64,000 nt of DNA from Raffaelea ambrosiae (GCA_002778195.1 PCDI01000002.1:558001-622000), one strand, 5' to 3'. Positions 32,434 through 44,012 are shown, counted from the stretch's first letter. Made by a program: numbers and translations. The notes: generated from the letters alone by a model not told the origin.

Positions 32434-34548
32434 ATGACACGTACGTTCTACGCCAGCGGGCGATGCCGCCTTTGCAAGTTCCTACTCGAGGATGGCACTA
32501 TGGTAGTAGCAAGTGAGTGATCGTCGCCCAGACTGCCCAGCCATACGGGCCACAAAAGCGATTCTCTAACATGCCTCTGTGAGACTGTGATGGCTGCCTG
32601 ACTTTGCCGTATATACGCGGTGGCGAGCATATTGACGAGGCTTTGAAAGTCCTCATCATTGATGTCTATGAGAGTAACTTTTTAAAAGAAGAACACTACC
32701 TTTTTAGTGAAAGGGCCTCCAGCCACCACCAAGATTGCCTCCGCTTTGTCGGGGTCCCTCCACCTGCTGGCGTTTGGTCTGCTATGGAATACAAACTATA
32801 AAAAAGTACCCAACAGAGAATGGAAGAAGTCAGACTCACATCACATCTTATATACATCGTCTTATCGAACTCATGGACGACTAGGCTGCGCCACCAGGTC
32901 GAGGTCGTATTACTGTGGTCGTTCAGGCCGCGTTCTCGAACCATCGCAAAAGTACTGTCGTTGAACGTGTCCATTCGGATCACAACCTGCCGTATGCCTA
33001 GGTGGTCCTCCATCATATACACCGCTCCAGTGTGTAACATGTCCGAATCACTTGGGGGGTGGTATATGAGAACGCTGCTGTCGTGTTGATTGCCAGAATC
33101 GCATTTGGGATTTGGCTTCAGTGGACGGCTGTTGGTGAGCCTCGACAAGTACTGGACGCCGTCGATGCAGATATAACGAGCCCAAATCGGTTCCCGCATA
33201 CTCACTTTGTGGTTGGCTTGTTTCCGGGTCCGACCGCCCCAAATGATCTGGGCTTGGGCAGTAGCAAGAATTGGCAGGAGGTACTCGGCTATCAGTATCC
33301 AAATCTCCAAGGGCAGACCAGCTTCCGGCATGGAATACATCAGTTTGGGTGGTAGGAATGTCAACAGTCTTCTTCGGCGGCGCGACTCAACCTGATGATG
33401 AGGGTTGAATCTGTATCATTATCATCCACGATGTTAATGCTTTGCTATTTTACAACGGAAAGGGATTAAAGGCCCGCGAGATCACAATGGTCAAGGTGAC
33501 CAATATAGCCAACGCCATTGAAGAGATGTGTGAAACCTTCTCTTGGACCACGCCGAAACACCCGAGAGCGATGATGGCGCTGAATTTGAGGTGGACGCCT
33601 TACCGCCCGCCGCCTTATATGTATTCCTTTCTGTGCAATGACCAGGAAATAACCGGCTATTCCTTGTTCCACGCCCAGAAGACGAAAATATTGCATGCAC
33701 ACTGTGCAAATGAGAACCTGTCATTCTACAGCGAATTGGACAAAACATACGGCCAAGAGGGCATCTGGGTCTACTTTCCACTGGCACGAGACGAGTCAGT
33801 AGCGCATATAGCATGTCACTCCCGGTTCGACCAAGACAAACAACTACATCGTGAAGGAATAATGGTTCGGTCAAGCCGATTCGTTCGATATGTTGACAGC
33901 CCCAGATGTCGAGATTTTTTCCAAACAAACAAGGGCAGGAATATGTTTCTTTCCGCTCGTACCGGACTCAATGACGCGATCCAAGTCACCTCTCTGATTG
34001 GCAGCCTTCCCGCGGACGGGAGGCCAACCCGCATCTACTACAGGATGTTCGACGACTTTGAACACACATATGGTCTTCCTCAAGTACCGAGCGGTCCATA
34101 TGAAGACGTTATACTGCCCCTGGACCATCTGGAAGACTTGCATCCCATATTTTCTGGGATTTGGTTCTATTCCATGGTGGAGCTCGATGCTGTCGCTACC
34201 ATTACCAGGTACTGGAGTACTGCACATGGCCGTTTTACCGGGTTCCTGGTGGAATACAGTGACGGAAAGGCACCGGCTTGTCTCGGCTCGTGCCGTTTGG
34301 ATAATGCCTTGCCGAGCGTCAACGTTGAAGACAAGTCTCCCATGCATATTGGCTTCACTTCTGACCGCGAACACTCACGGGCGTACATTGGTGCGTTAGA
34401 CTTTGGCATTGTGGTCGACAAAGGGCTATTTTTTTGGATGGAAGTTCAATGGAAGGGGAAGCTGGAGTGGTGGTTTTCGCCGGGGGGTGATTACATTTTG
34501 TATACCGATGAGGACGGCAAAGTGTTTCCCTCGCCTCTTAAAATTTGA
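32434..34548 (+). pseudogene. F-box-like family paralogue 2, broken by an internal inversion
   Basis: Front part on plus: exon 32434-32512 (GRCRLCKFLLEDG, CxxC) and exon from 32584 to about 32793 (RGGEHIDEAL ... HHQDCLRF, ending MEY). Middle part, about 32794-33411, lies on the minus strand and reads FNPHHQVES, SMPEAGLPLEIW, PIWARYICIDGVQYLSRLTN and MEDHLGIRQVV, ending CD before a gtgagt donor at about 32830. Back part on plus from 33451 (GLKAREI) to the stop at 34548, 366 codons, intact. Reversing the middle piece joins MEY to RFNPHH in frame and restores the intron, giving the same order as paralogue 1. The back part alone is an open frame and could be misannotated as a separate gene. Confidence 0.7.
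32794..33411 (-). other. Inverted 618-bp segment inside F-box-like paralogue 2
   Basis: The segment is bracketed by ATACA (32789-32793) and TGTAT (33412-33416), its reverse complement. It carries one exon portion and the 5' part of the following intron, in opposite orientation to the rest of the gene. Confidence 0.7.
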
Positions 34549-35266
34549 TAACAGATTTCTTGTTTTGTTTTACCCGTGGTTTTGGGTTTGGTTTTGTATA
34601 ATTGGGGGATTCCTCCGCCCTTCTCCTATTTTTCCTTTTTTTATACGAGATATGCATAGCTGTTTTCTCGGCGATCTGCAAGGTCAATCCTACTACTTCG
34701 TCTGACCTCAATTGTCCGAATATTGGGATCGCCCAGAGCACAGCATACACGTTCTGGCTTGTATATCAAGCGAGATAGAGAAGTTGGAATGGTTTCGAAT
34801 GGATTCTCTCGCAGAAATAGGCTCCATTTTTTCAGCTTCCCTCTCGCAATTCACTTGAGGATATATGCCGCGCTCTTTGTCAAGGACGACCATATCGAGT
34901 TCGAATTCGCGGTCGATAGAAACGGCTTTTGATACCACGAGACTTATGGGCGTAGAAATACGAGGTCGGGACCCGGCTCTTCCCTGCACGAACAAGACAA
35001 TCCACCAGAGGGCCGGTCCCCGGATAAATTTGCACAACATATTTCAGTTGTCTGATGGTTTCAGCACTCACATGCGTGTGACGGCGTCCTTGTTGTGGGA
35101 TAACCATATCGCGTATTGGCCAGCTACTTCGGCAAATTTGGGCCCACAATGCAAGCGCAGGTTTGCCAAGAATTTCAACAAGACGATCTCGTCAGTTATA
35201 TTGGTCTGTTCGAAATGAATGAACCGTGTGTTTCATATGCACGACGATGCGGTTCCTACGGACGTG
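34549..35266. other. Region with unassigned coding-like stretches on the minus strand
   Basis: On the minus strand, 35220-35070 reads FEQTNITDEIVLLKF then LHCGPKFAEVAGQYAIW and TRM before a gtgagt donor; 35040-34708 has a 110-codon frame with SIDREFELDMVVLDKERG. These look protein-like and may be exons of one gene or relic, but I recognise no family and no convincing start. Confidence 0.3.
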
Positions 35267-37465
35267 CTAGAATCCTGCCACACCTTGCCATGGCAAATCC
35301 ACATCAGGAACCATCCACGAGCCCATATTTGTTGCGAAATCAAACAACTCCATGCTGTTGTTGTGGTTGAAGAACGTGTCGCCCGGGGACCAGGATCGTA
35401 TTTGCTGCTGCTGCTGTTGTTGTTGTTGGTGTTGCTGGTCGGCCGCAAGCGGTACGGGCAAGTTTTGCCCATCGCTGGAGGCCGTGTAGGGTGCAAATGG
35501 TGTCTGGGATGGGTTGGACACCGTCGAGGTTGGTGTGCCCGTGGAGCCAGATGCAGACGCTTCTCGTTGCCTGTTTTCCGTCCTCTGACTTCGATGGTGC
35601 TGGAGCGCTGCGAGGTAGCTGTTTTTCATCGATTCCCACCGTACCAACAGCCAGTGAAACCACTCCTTGTTGGAATCTCGTGGCGTCATCATGTTGAGAA
35701 GCTCGCGGACATGCAAGGACAGGGCGTCAATGTAAGCGTCAATCTTCAAAATGGATTGCGCCATAGAAATGTCCCAGCCCGGCATGTGCAGGGAGACCGA
35801 CATGGCCACCGAGAGCTGTATACAGTAGCCCAGAATAGCCCACTGCGCCGATGGCAAGCTGCAAGCGTCTGCGGGCGCGATGGCAAGAAACACGTCAAAG
35901 ACTCTCTTGGTGCTTTCGAGAGATTCGACGACCAGACGTTGGCGGAACACACTGACATCCGCGTTTCGAGACATGCCGGAGATGCTGATCTCCCGTACGA
36001 ATGCCTCGAAGAGACAGGGCCAGATCTGCTGATAGGCTTGAATAGGTCAGCAGAGCAGTGGAGTATGCAGGGTCTGTCGCAGTTGGACTTACGATCGTCC
36101 GCTACCAGAGGCGGTACCCTGGAGCGCCAACTCCGAAGTTTTTCGGCAAACGTCTCGACGTGTATCTGGATTTGCTCGTCGGTCATGTGCTGCATATGGT
36201 GTGCCTCGGCGTAGTTGAAGAGTGTGTAGACTTTGTCCGTCTCTCGTGTGAGCTCGAGCATGAAAATGAGACCAGCGTCGGACGGCACGCGCTTGGCGTC
36301 TGCCAGGGACTGGGCACACGCAACCAAGTAGTCACTGTAGCCCAATGGGCTCATTTTCCGTGTGAGAATGGAGTACCACGTGGCCATGTGGTAGCAGCCC
36401 AGGTACGCACGCTGGGCTTCGGGGCACCAAAAGTCGCTGTCGACCGCCACCAGATCTTTGGCGACTTCGTTCGAGCTCTCGAAATTCAGCTGTCTATGAT
36501 GGCCCTTTCCAGGACGCCGTGTGATACCGTAGTCAGCTGCGAGCGAGACAGCCATGGACATGAAACGGTACGACTGGGGTGTCTTGGGCGGCATATGGAG
36601 CGGGAGCCTGTGCGTGGGGGTTAATATTCCAGTCCAAGGCCTCAAGTCATAGGGGGCGCTCCATGCAGAAGCCATCAGGGTGAACCTGCCAATTAAGATA
36701 CACCAGCAGCCCGTTTAGCTGGTCCAGGTCTCGGTCGCAGCGCAACAATAGTTTGGTGCTGAGGGCCTGGATGAACAGCCCGTTTAGAGCATTCATTTGG
36801 GTTCTCATTTTCCACGATGCTGTGATCAAGATCGACAGTAACAGCATGGGGGCCGTATGTTGTAGGCTGTGGAAAGATGCATCTTGTGGCAGAATAACAA
36901 AGGGACAGTTTGGTGCAAACTGCTTTCGGTATGCAGCCAACAGCTGCTCGGCCTGTTGCACAGACACGATGCTCAGAATGGCGTTTGGAGGAGGCTGCTC
37001 TGGGAAGCTCGTCAGGGGTAGGGAAGCATCTTCAGCCAATTCAGGCGTTTCTGAACTGGACGTGGAGTCGTGATGGGTTGTTCCAGGGAGCATAGATATG
37101 ACGCGGTCAACATCTCGCTCGAGTCTGGCGATCCGTAGCTCATTGGCTGGCAGATGCTGGTTAGAAACGGATTCACGCCTAGTTGGTCATCATTACCACT
37201 GCCGGCAAATAGATCTCACCTTTCTTGCGGCGTTGGCGCTGACGCAGTTCTGGAACGACACACTTCAAGTTCTTCTGTGTGCACCTGCCAAGCGGGTCAT
37301 AAGTATGGGCCGCACGGAGACTGGTCCGAAGCGCATTCGGGGCACGGCATGTCCGGCTCACCTTGCACACGCCCATGGAGGGCCATCACTCATCAAGCAC
37401 CGGAGCTTCTTCTCTTTGCACCCGGTGCAGGCACGTAGCGCATACGGAGGACGTTCGGTGCCCAT
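35267..37465 (-). CDS. Zn(II)2Cys6 transcription factor
   Basis: Exon 1 is 37465-37362 and exon 2 is 37284-37220. Joined, they give C13-x2-C16-x6-C23-x9-C33-x2-C36-x6-C43, a full zinc cluster split by the first intron. Exon 3 starts at 37146 with ANELRIARLERDVDRVISML, a linker coiled coil. A fungal transcription factor domain follows (SYRFMSMAVSLAADYGI, then FWCPEAQRAYLGCYH). An intron near 36120-36040 with a CTGAC branch joins VADD to PYQQIWPCLFEAF, and the last exon ends at 35267. The junction between exons 3 and 4 (about 36600-36710) is uncertain: donors gtatct or gttcac fit different acceptors. The C terminus has a short Gln run. Target genes are unknown; neighbours are a DHA1 exporter and the F-box-like genes. 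Confidence 0.75.
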
Positions 37466-38292
37466 TGTATTTGCCAGACGCAAACGCGAGGTTGCGGTTT
37501 AGGCAGAGTTCAATTGGGACAATTAGTATTGTGGGTTCCGGTGCTGTCTCCTACGCGATCTAGATCAACCCAGAAATTGTTTTCATGGCAAAGGCTTGTT
37601 TGTTTTCGCATTTCCAATCAACCGGGTCGGGGGGTCTTGGCTGGACTGCAGTTATCACAACCCGGAGGTTCCGAATTCCGAGAACCGAAATTTTGGTCAG
37701 CTTTTTTAGCGTCCCCGCTTTATCCGTGGTAATTGTGGGGAACATGGGGAGGCTCTGCCCCAGACTCGTACGCCTTCTTACACTTGACCTTGGTAAAGTC
37801 GTGGATGAAGGAAGAAGCGTGGAAGCGCCCAATGCAAATTGTGGCCAAAGTAGAGTCGCGGCGGATAAACTACAAAAAATTTGAAGCACCCCAGAGTGAA
37901 ATACGAGGAAATACAGAACGGAATACAGCATATCAGATATGAATAAGTGCGGAAGGTGCCGCAATTGGCGGATGCGTCTCGGAGGCTCCGAGCCAACCTA
38001 CACGGCCAGGCAACACGGGATGCATCCTAGCTCGGAACACCGCCGTGGCAAAATCTTTGCTCCCCAGGGGTAAAAACCGGTGCAGATCGCAACGGGGCGC
38101 CGATACCCATGTAGCAGCTGTGTGGACGGGCTTAACTCTCTTCCGCGGAACCGACTGAGCGAGGGTATAAGAACGCCGCCGGCACAGGTCTGGGCGTGTG
38201 TCTGCTCCCCCTTCTCTTCTTATCCTGTGCCCTTGCATACTTCTCATTGCATTTCCGACTTGACCCCCAGACCTACGGGATAATCCGCAGAA
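37466..38292. other. Divergent promoter region of C6 regulator and MFS exporter
   Basis: No gene is supported. The arrangement, with a regulator and an exporter reading away from a shared region, is common for regulator-target pairs in fungi. Confidence 0.45.
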
Positions 38293-40251
38293 ATGGAAAC
38301 AGATCCAGCCCGGAGGTCAGGTGACTGGCCGTCGTCAACCGACAACGAGGACAACCAACTGTACGTCACGGCTGCACCAGAGTGTTCTTCTTTCCGTCTT
38401 CAGTATGTTTAACAGACCAGTACCCAAGAGAAATCCAAGGCCGAGACCATCGAGCGCGTCGAAGCGCAATCGGACCACGATACCGCCTACGAGTGGCGCG
38501 ATGTGGCCGCCCCCGATGGCCAGATTCACAAGTACAAGATTGTGCTTTTCACCGCCCACGACCCAGACAACCCCAAGAACTGGTCCAAATTCCGCCGATG
38601 GATCATCACCATGACACTGAGTCTGGTCTGCTTTGCCGTGGCTTTCGGCTCGGCCGTCATCACGCCGGGCATAGAAGGCGTCATGGAATACTTCGACGTC
38701 AGCGAAAAGATTGCTCTTCTGTCGGTGACTTTGTTTGTTTATGGATTTGGCCTAGGGCGTAAGTGTTCCCCATCGTCTCTTGTATTTTCGACGCTGGCGT
38801 GCTGACCTTGTCGCCAGCCCTTGTGTTCAGCCCACTTTCTGAGCTGTATGGCCGGCAGGTTGTATACCTGGGAACGTTTGGCATGGCCGTCATCTTCATC
38901 ATTCCCTGTGCCCTTGCCAAGAACATCGAGACCTTGCTGGTCTGCCGGGCCATCGACGGGATTGCAATTAGCGTGCCAGTCGCCAATGTACGTTCTTTGA
39001 TTTTCCGTCCCCGGCGCCCATATTCGCTGACCTTAGCAATAGATCGGCGGCAGTCTTGCAGACATGTGGAGGCCAGAGGAACGAGGTATCCCTATGGCTG
39101 CTTTTAGTGCGGCACCCTTTCTCGGCCCCGTCCTAGGTATTTGAAACTTATGCCTCCTAAATTTGCCCTCCCCACCCCTCCTCTGACGTTGCTCCTCGTT
39201 TTGGTCTAACGTATCTTCTCACTCCCAGGCCCTCTTGTCGGCGGCTTTGTTTACGAAACCATCGGGTGGCGCTGGTTGTACTATCTGCAGCTGATTCTCT
39301 GCGGTGCGCTCTTTGTTTGCATCGTTCTCCTTGCCCCCGAAACATACGCCCCGGTCATTCTCGAGCGTCGTGCCAAACGGCTGCGCAAGAAGACCGGCGA
39401 TCCCACCTGGAAGGGCGAACATGAGCTGGCCCACCGCACGTTCGATCATATCGTGCAGGTGCATTTGGCCAGGCCGCTCCGACTGCTCTTCACGGAGCCC
39501 ATCGTCACCATGTTCGCGCTGTATGGTGCCGTCTTGTACGGTCTCCTGTACATGTTCTTCGTGGCGTACCCAATCGTCTTCGGCGAGGACAAGGGCTACT
39601 CTCCCGGCATCTCTGGACTCATGTTCCTGCCCATCACTGGCGGCATCGCCATTGGCCTGGCGGCGGCACCACTGGTCAACAAGCAGTATGTCCGGCTGCG
39701 CAACAACTACACTGGTCACCCACCCCCCGAGCTCCGTCTGATACCCATGATGTGGAGCTGTTTCTTCATGCCGGTCGGCATATTTATTGTAAACACAATC
39801 CTGCCGTTGTCGATTCTGCACCAGAGACTGATGCTGACCCTGTTAGTTTGCCTGGACTTCATACGCCCGTCTGACCTGGGTTGGTCCCTGTCTCGCCGGT
39901 CTGCCCATTGGTGTCGGCTTTGTGTTTCTGTACAACTCGCTAAACAACTACATCGTGGACGCCTACCAGCACACTGCCGCGTCCGCCCTGGCTGCCAAGA
40001 CACTGTTGCGCTCCCTTTGGGGTGGATCAACCGTGTTGTTCACCACACAAATGTATGTCTGGCATTGGCAGTATACATTGACGATTCCACAAGAGCATGG
40101 CTAATTCATTCGAAGGTACCACAATTTGAATCCTCGGTGGGCATCTACCCTTTTGGGTTTCATCGCGCTTGCCTGCTGTGCCATTCCATTTGTTTTCTAC
40201 AAATTCGGAGCCGCCATCCGCAAGCATTCGAAATATGCGTATTCCGAGTGA
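38293..40251 (+). CDS. MFS transporter, DHA1-type drug/polyamine:H+ antiporter-like
   Basis: Seven exons: 38293-38360, 38421-38758, 38818-38987, 39043-39136, 39229-39788, 39847-40052, 40116-40251; 523 residues. DPDNPKNWSK before TM1, the TM2-loop motif SPLSELYGRQ, and VANIGGSLADMW with ERGIPMAAFSAAPFLGPVLG are diagnostic of fungal DHA1 exporters of the multidrug/polyamine group. TM11-12 read LYNSLNNYIVDAYQHTAASALAAKT and the tail ends HSKYAYSE. Every junction is GT-AG and in phase. It exports toxic or self-made small molecules across the plasma membrane. It is divergent from a C6 regulator, which may control it. Confidence 0.92.
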
Positions 40252-40955
40252 ATTTCACTCGCTTTAAGCATAGCAGTTGACATTTTTCCTTTGATTGTGC
40301 GGAATCCAGTTCAGCCACGTACAAGCCTAAGACGGTGCGGGCTGACATTAATATAACTTTTCAGGGGGCCTATCCTAGAAGTCGTAACCAAAAAAATCCA
40401 ATCCATAAAAGTGCCAGTGACTTGATCACCGGCAGATAGTTTCATGAGAATCAAATAGAACTACGTAATAGAAGACCAAATCTTTTTATTTTGTAAGGGT
40501 TCGTTCAAATTTCTTGTCCTGATGACTCTTTTATTTCGTGAATTTCAGCATCTCGGAGTTCACGAGCCCTACGTTCACAAGATATTTTGCACGGGATTCG
40601 GTAGCTCTCATACCCCACGAGCTCACTCGGTGCCAGGTCGATCTCCTTGCTGTGTGCTGGTTAGGCTGCGAGAAAAAATTGCGGCTGGGATGGAAGTGGG
40701 CGTTCAATTCAAGCCTGGGTAAGCAATACTGAGAAACCGGAGAGAGAAGAGAGAAACTCCAGAAACCAAGTTGACAAAGAAAACGCGCTTGGATAAGACA
40801 AGCAGGCGTTCGCAAAAATGCGCAGGACCAGGATGTATGCCTTGCCTGATCTAGTCCCTGTTTGGGTCTTCAATTTCACCTTTTATTGGTGCTAGTTACT
40901 TTGTACATACAGTTTGTATTAGGCAGTCCATTGCCCTACATTGGTCCATCTGAAC
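40252..40955. other. Intergenic between convergent genes, nothing recognised
   Basis: 3' flanks of the exporter and of the GH2 gene. No conserved frame is seen. Confidence 0.5.
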
Positions 40956-43900
40956 CTAATCCAAGAGGACAGACACCTCGAAATCCTTCGGCTTCAGTTG
41001 GTAGGCAGGCATTGCCGGTGGCCCACACGACCCTGTGCCGAGGCCATGGTGCATCCAATCTAGGCGCACCACGGTGTCTGCCCGCTTTTTCTTGTGCAGC
41101 TGGTAAGGGTGCGTGCATGCCTCCAGGTCCGCGGCGGTGTAGTGCAGCGCCGAGAAGGATGCGCCCTCCCAGTCGCCAAACTGGGCACGCAGGACACGCT
41201 TGCCCGAGCCCGCGAGAAACTCCACATGCCGCACGTCTGTCCGGTTGCCATTCTCCTGGGGGAACTCGTAGTCGACAAACAGGCCCTCCACGGGCGACGT
41301 CCAGTTGCCAAAGGCCTGGCTGCGTTTCTTGTCAGAATAGCTCTCGCCAGGGCCACGTCCCCACCACGTGGCTGTCGCGGTCGTGTCGGCCAGGCCGAGG
41401 GTCACGCCAAGGCGGGCAAAGAACTCGGGGAGCCACGGCCCATGGGGGTGGCCTTGGACGGACAGGAGCAGAGACTCGCCCTGGAAGGCAAACGTCCAGG
41501 TGACATCGACGCCCCAGGCGAGGACTGGTGGGGCGATGCGGCCCCGAACTACCACCTCCACGCCGGTGTCGGTCTCCTTCCAGGCCACGCCGCGAACGTA
41601 GTGCTGTGTCTGGTGCAGGCGGCGTTCCACCCAGTTCAGGCCGTGGATGCCATGGTCGTTGTCGGTCTGGGCACGATAAAAGTCCATCGTGATGGGCAGC
41701 GTGAGAGTCTCGTGGCCATCGCGGGTCCAGCTCACGAGAGTGCCCCGAGCAAGATCGAACGACCAGACGGACGCACCCGAGACGGAGGTGACAGCGAGGG
41801 TCGAGGGAGCCGTCTGTTTGAGCGACGGCTTGGCGGTCGATGTGGGGATGAGAGACGAGATGCTCGGCGGTGCGTTGACAGGGCCCAGTTCACCGAAGGC
41901 GACTTGGTAGCCAGCTTTGGACCAGCCTGTTGCTTCCTTCTGCAGGTAGTAAACCTTGACGTACGCCTCCTTGCCCTCTACAGCTCCCAGGGCCGCCCCA
42001 AGACCCTCCAGCTTCAACGTGGCCTCGGTATGCGGCTTGATCCCAGACGGGATCTGGACGTCTTTTCCTTGGACGACCAGACCGTCTGCCACGAGTTCCC
42101 AACGACAGTCGAGGTGGTCCAGCGACAAAAAGTCGTATCGGTTGACAATGGTGACGCTCTCATTCTCCCGGTCGAGAGACAGGGTCTGCACGGGCTCGAT
42201 GGCCTTGGCATACTCTGTCAGTCCAGGGGTCGGCGTGTGATCCGAGAAGACACAGCCGTCCATGATGAAGTTGTAGTCGTTGGGCACCTCGCCAAAGTCA
42301 CCGCCGTAGGCCATGAACTCGTCGCCGCCCTTGGTCTTGGTCCGCAGGCCGTGGTTGCACCATTCCCACAGGAAGCCGCCCATCAGCCTGGGGTACTGGT
42401 AGAAGGCGTCGATGTACTCTTTGATGGCGCCCGGCCCGTTGCCCATGGCGTGGATGTACTCGCACAGCAACAGCGGTTTGTTCTTCTCGACGCACACCCC
42501 CTCGGCCATGTCGATGACTGTCTGGACGGCGGGGTACATGCGGCTGTACACATCAGACGTCACGGCCTGCTGGTCGCCCTCGTAGTGGATGATCCGCGTG
42601 GGGTCGATGGCGCGAATGGTGTCGTACATGGACTGGTGGTTGCGGCCATAGAAGGACTCGTTGCCCAGGGACCAGATCACCACGCAGGGAAAGTTCTTGT
42701 CCCGCTGGACCATCTGGATCGCCCGGTCGACATACGCATCCTTCCACTCTGGGTTGTCGGACAGCGGCGCGGCCGGGCTGTCAATGCCAATGTCCTCGAA
42801 GCCATGGCACTCGAGATCCGCCTCGTCGATGATCCAGAGACCCAGTTCGTCCGCCAGCTCGTACAGGCGGACGTCGTTGATCTGGTGCGACGTGCGCACA
42901 CCGTTGATCCCGTGTTCTTTCATCAGCAGCAAATCATGCTTGAGGAACTCATAAGGCACGGTCCGTCCCGTGTCGGGGTGGTGTTCGTGGCGGTTGACGC
43001 CGCGAAGCTTGATGGGCTGGCCGTTGACAATGAAGATGCCGTCCCGAAGCTCGGCGCGGCGGAAGCCCACACGCTGGGAGACAACCCTTGCGCCGAAGCT
43101 GAGAACGAGGTCGTAGAGGTAGGGCGTTTCGGCCGTCCACTTGTGTGGCTTCGAAACCGGAAGGGAGAATTTTCCCGCCACGCCAGGCTGGAACGGCTTC
43201 ACGGCCTTGGCGACGACCTCGCCTTTGTCGATCAGCTTGAGCTCGACCTCTGTCTCGGCACTCATCTCCAGGTCGACGTGGAGGACGGCGTCTTCAAACT
43301 CGCTGTCGAGTTCGGTCTGCACTTGGAAGTCCACAGGATGGGCTTCGGGGAAGGCGTGCAGATACACATCGCGGAAGATGCCCGACATCCACCACTGGTC
43401 CTGGTCCTCGATGTAGCTTCCGTCGCAGCGCTGGTACACCTCAACAGCCAAGACATTGTCGCCGCCGTCTTTCTTGACGAGCGTGCTGACGTCGAACTCG
43501 CTCGGGTTCCGTGCGCCCTGGGAGTAGCCCACCTCGTGGCCGTTGAGCCAGACCGTGAAAGCCGAGTCGACGCCCTCGAAGCGCAGCCGCAGCTGTGCGT
43601 CCGCCGCCAGCGCAGAATTGACCTTGAACGACGTCACATACCGCCCGCACTCGTTGTATTCGCGGGGGATGTGCGGCGGGTCAACGGGCCAGGGGTACTG
43701 GATGTTGGCATAGTGTGGTCCCTGGCCGTGGCCCTGGAGCTGCCACATGCCGGGGACGGCGATGTCGGCAAAGCTGGAGACATCGTAGCCAGGCGTGTGG
43801 AAGTCGGCCGGGCCCTCGAGCGGGGTCTTGGACAGATGGAACTTCCAGGTCCCCGAGAGGCATTGCGCACGCGCAGCCAACGTGTCTCTTGCCAGCGCGG

Positions 43901-44012
43901 CCGTCTCGTCGTCGTAGATGAAAAAGTGGGGCCTTGGTGGCAGGGTGTTGCGGTGCAGCACCTGCAGGTTGTCCCAGTCGGGGACCGACGGTGGAAAGCA
44001 TGCCGTGGCCAT
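40956..44012 (-). CDS. GH2 beta-galactosidase (LacZ-type)
   Basis: Single exon, 1018 residues, the usual length of LacZ-type enzymes. Order: jelly-roll sugar-binding domain (FHTPGYDVSSFADIAVPGMWQ, then HYANIQYPWP), immunoglobulin-like domain, TIM barrel with acid/base Glu near 451 in WSLGNESFYGRN and nucleophile Glu near 518 in LLCEYIHAMGNGPG, then the beta-galactosidase small chain (WWGRGPGESYSDKK). RHEHHPDTGR marks the barrel entry. No signal peptide, so intracellular lactose or beta-galactoside hydrolysis is likely. Intron-free and LacZ-like in architecture. It is divergent from a secreted protein of unknown function. The 985-codon antisense frame is a shadow of its codon bias. Confidence 0.93.
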   Translation of the reverse strand: MATACFPPSVPDWDNLQVLHRNTLPPRPHFFIYDDETAALARDTLAARAQCLSGTWKFHLSKTPLEGPADFHTPGYDVSSFADIAVPGMWQLQGHGQGPHYANIQYPWPVDPPHIPREYNECGRYVTSFKVNSALAADAQLRLRFEGVDSAFTVWLNGHEVGYSQGARNPSEFDVSTLVKKDGGDNVLAVEVYQRCDGSYIEDQDQWWMSGIFRDVYLHAFPEAHPVDFQVQTELDSEFEDAVLHVDLEMSAETEVELKLIDKGEVVAKAVKPFQPGVAGKFSLPVSKPHKWTAETPYLYDLVLSFGARVVSQRVGFRRAELRDGIFIVNGQPIKLRGVNRHEHHPDTGRTVPYEFLKHDLLLMKEHGINGVRTSHQINDVRLYELADELGLWIIDEADLECHGFEDIGIDSPAAPLSDNPEWKDAYVDRAIQMVQRDKNFPCVVIWSLGNESFYGRNHQSMYDTIRAIDPTRIIHYEGDQQAVTSDVYSRMYPAVQTVIDMAEGVCVEKNKPLLLCEYIHAMGNGPGAIKEYIDAFYQYPRLMGGFLWEWCNHGLRTKTKGGDEFMAYGGDFGEVPNDYNFIMDGCVFSDHTPTPGLTEYAKAIEPVQTLSLDRENESVTIVNRYDFLSLDHLDCRWELVADGLVVQGKDVQIPSGIKPHTEATLKLEGLGAALGAVEGKEAYVKVYYLQKEATGWSKAGYQVAFGELGPVNAPPSISSLIPTSTAKPSLKQTAPSTLAVTSVSGASVWSFDLARGTLVSWTRDGHETLTLPITMDFYRAQTDNDHGIHGLNWVERRLHQTQHYVRGVAWKETDTGVEVVVRGRIAPPVLAWGVDVTWTFAFQGESLLLSVQGHPHGPWLPEFFARLGVTLGLADTTATATWWGRGPGESYSDKKRSQAFGNWTSPVEGLFVDYEFPQENGNRTDVRHVEFLAGSGKRVLRAQFGDWEGASFSALHYTAADLEACTHPYQLHKKKRADTVVRLDWMHHGLGTGSCGPPAMPAYQLKPKDFEVSVLLD

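Noticed and set aside
33442..34548. Separate 368-codon gene starting at 33442
   Set aside because: It aligns to the C-terminal half of the family and begins at a splice acceptor, so it is the 3' part of paralogue 2, not an independent gene.
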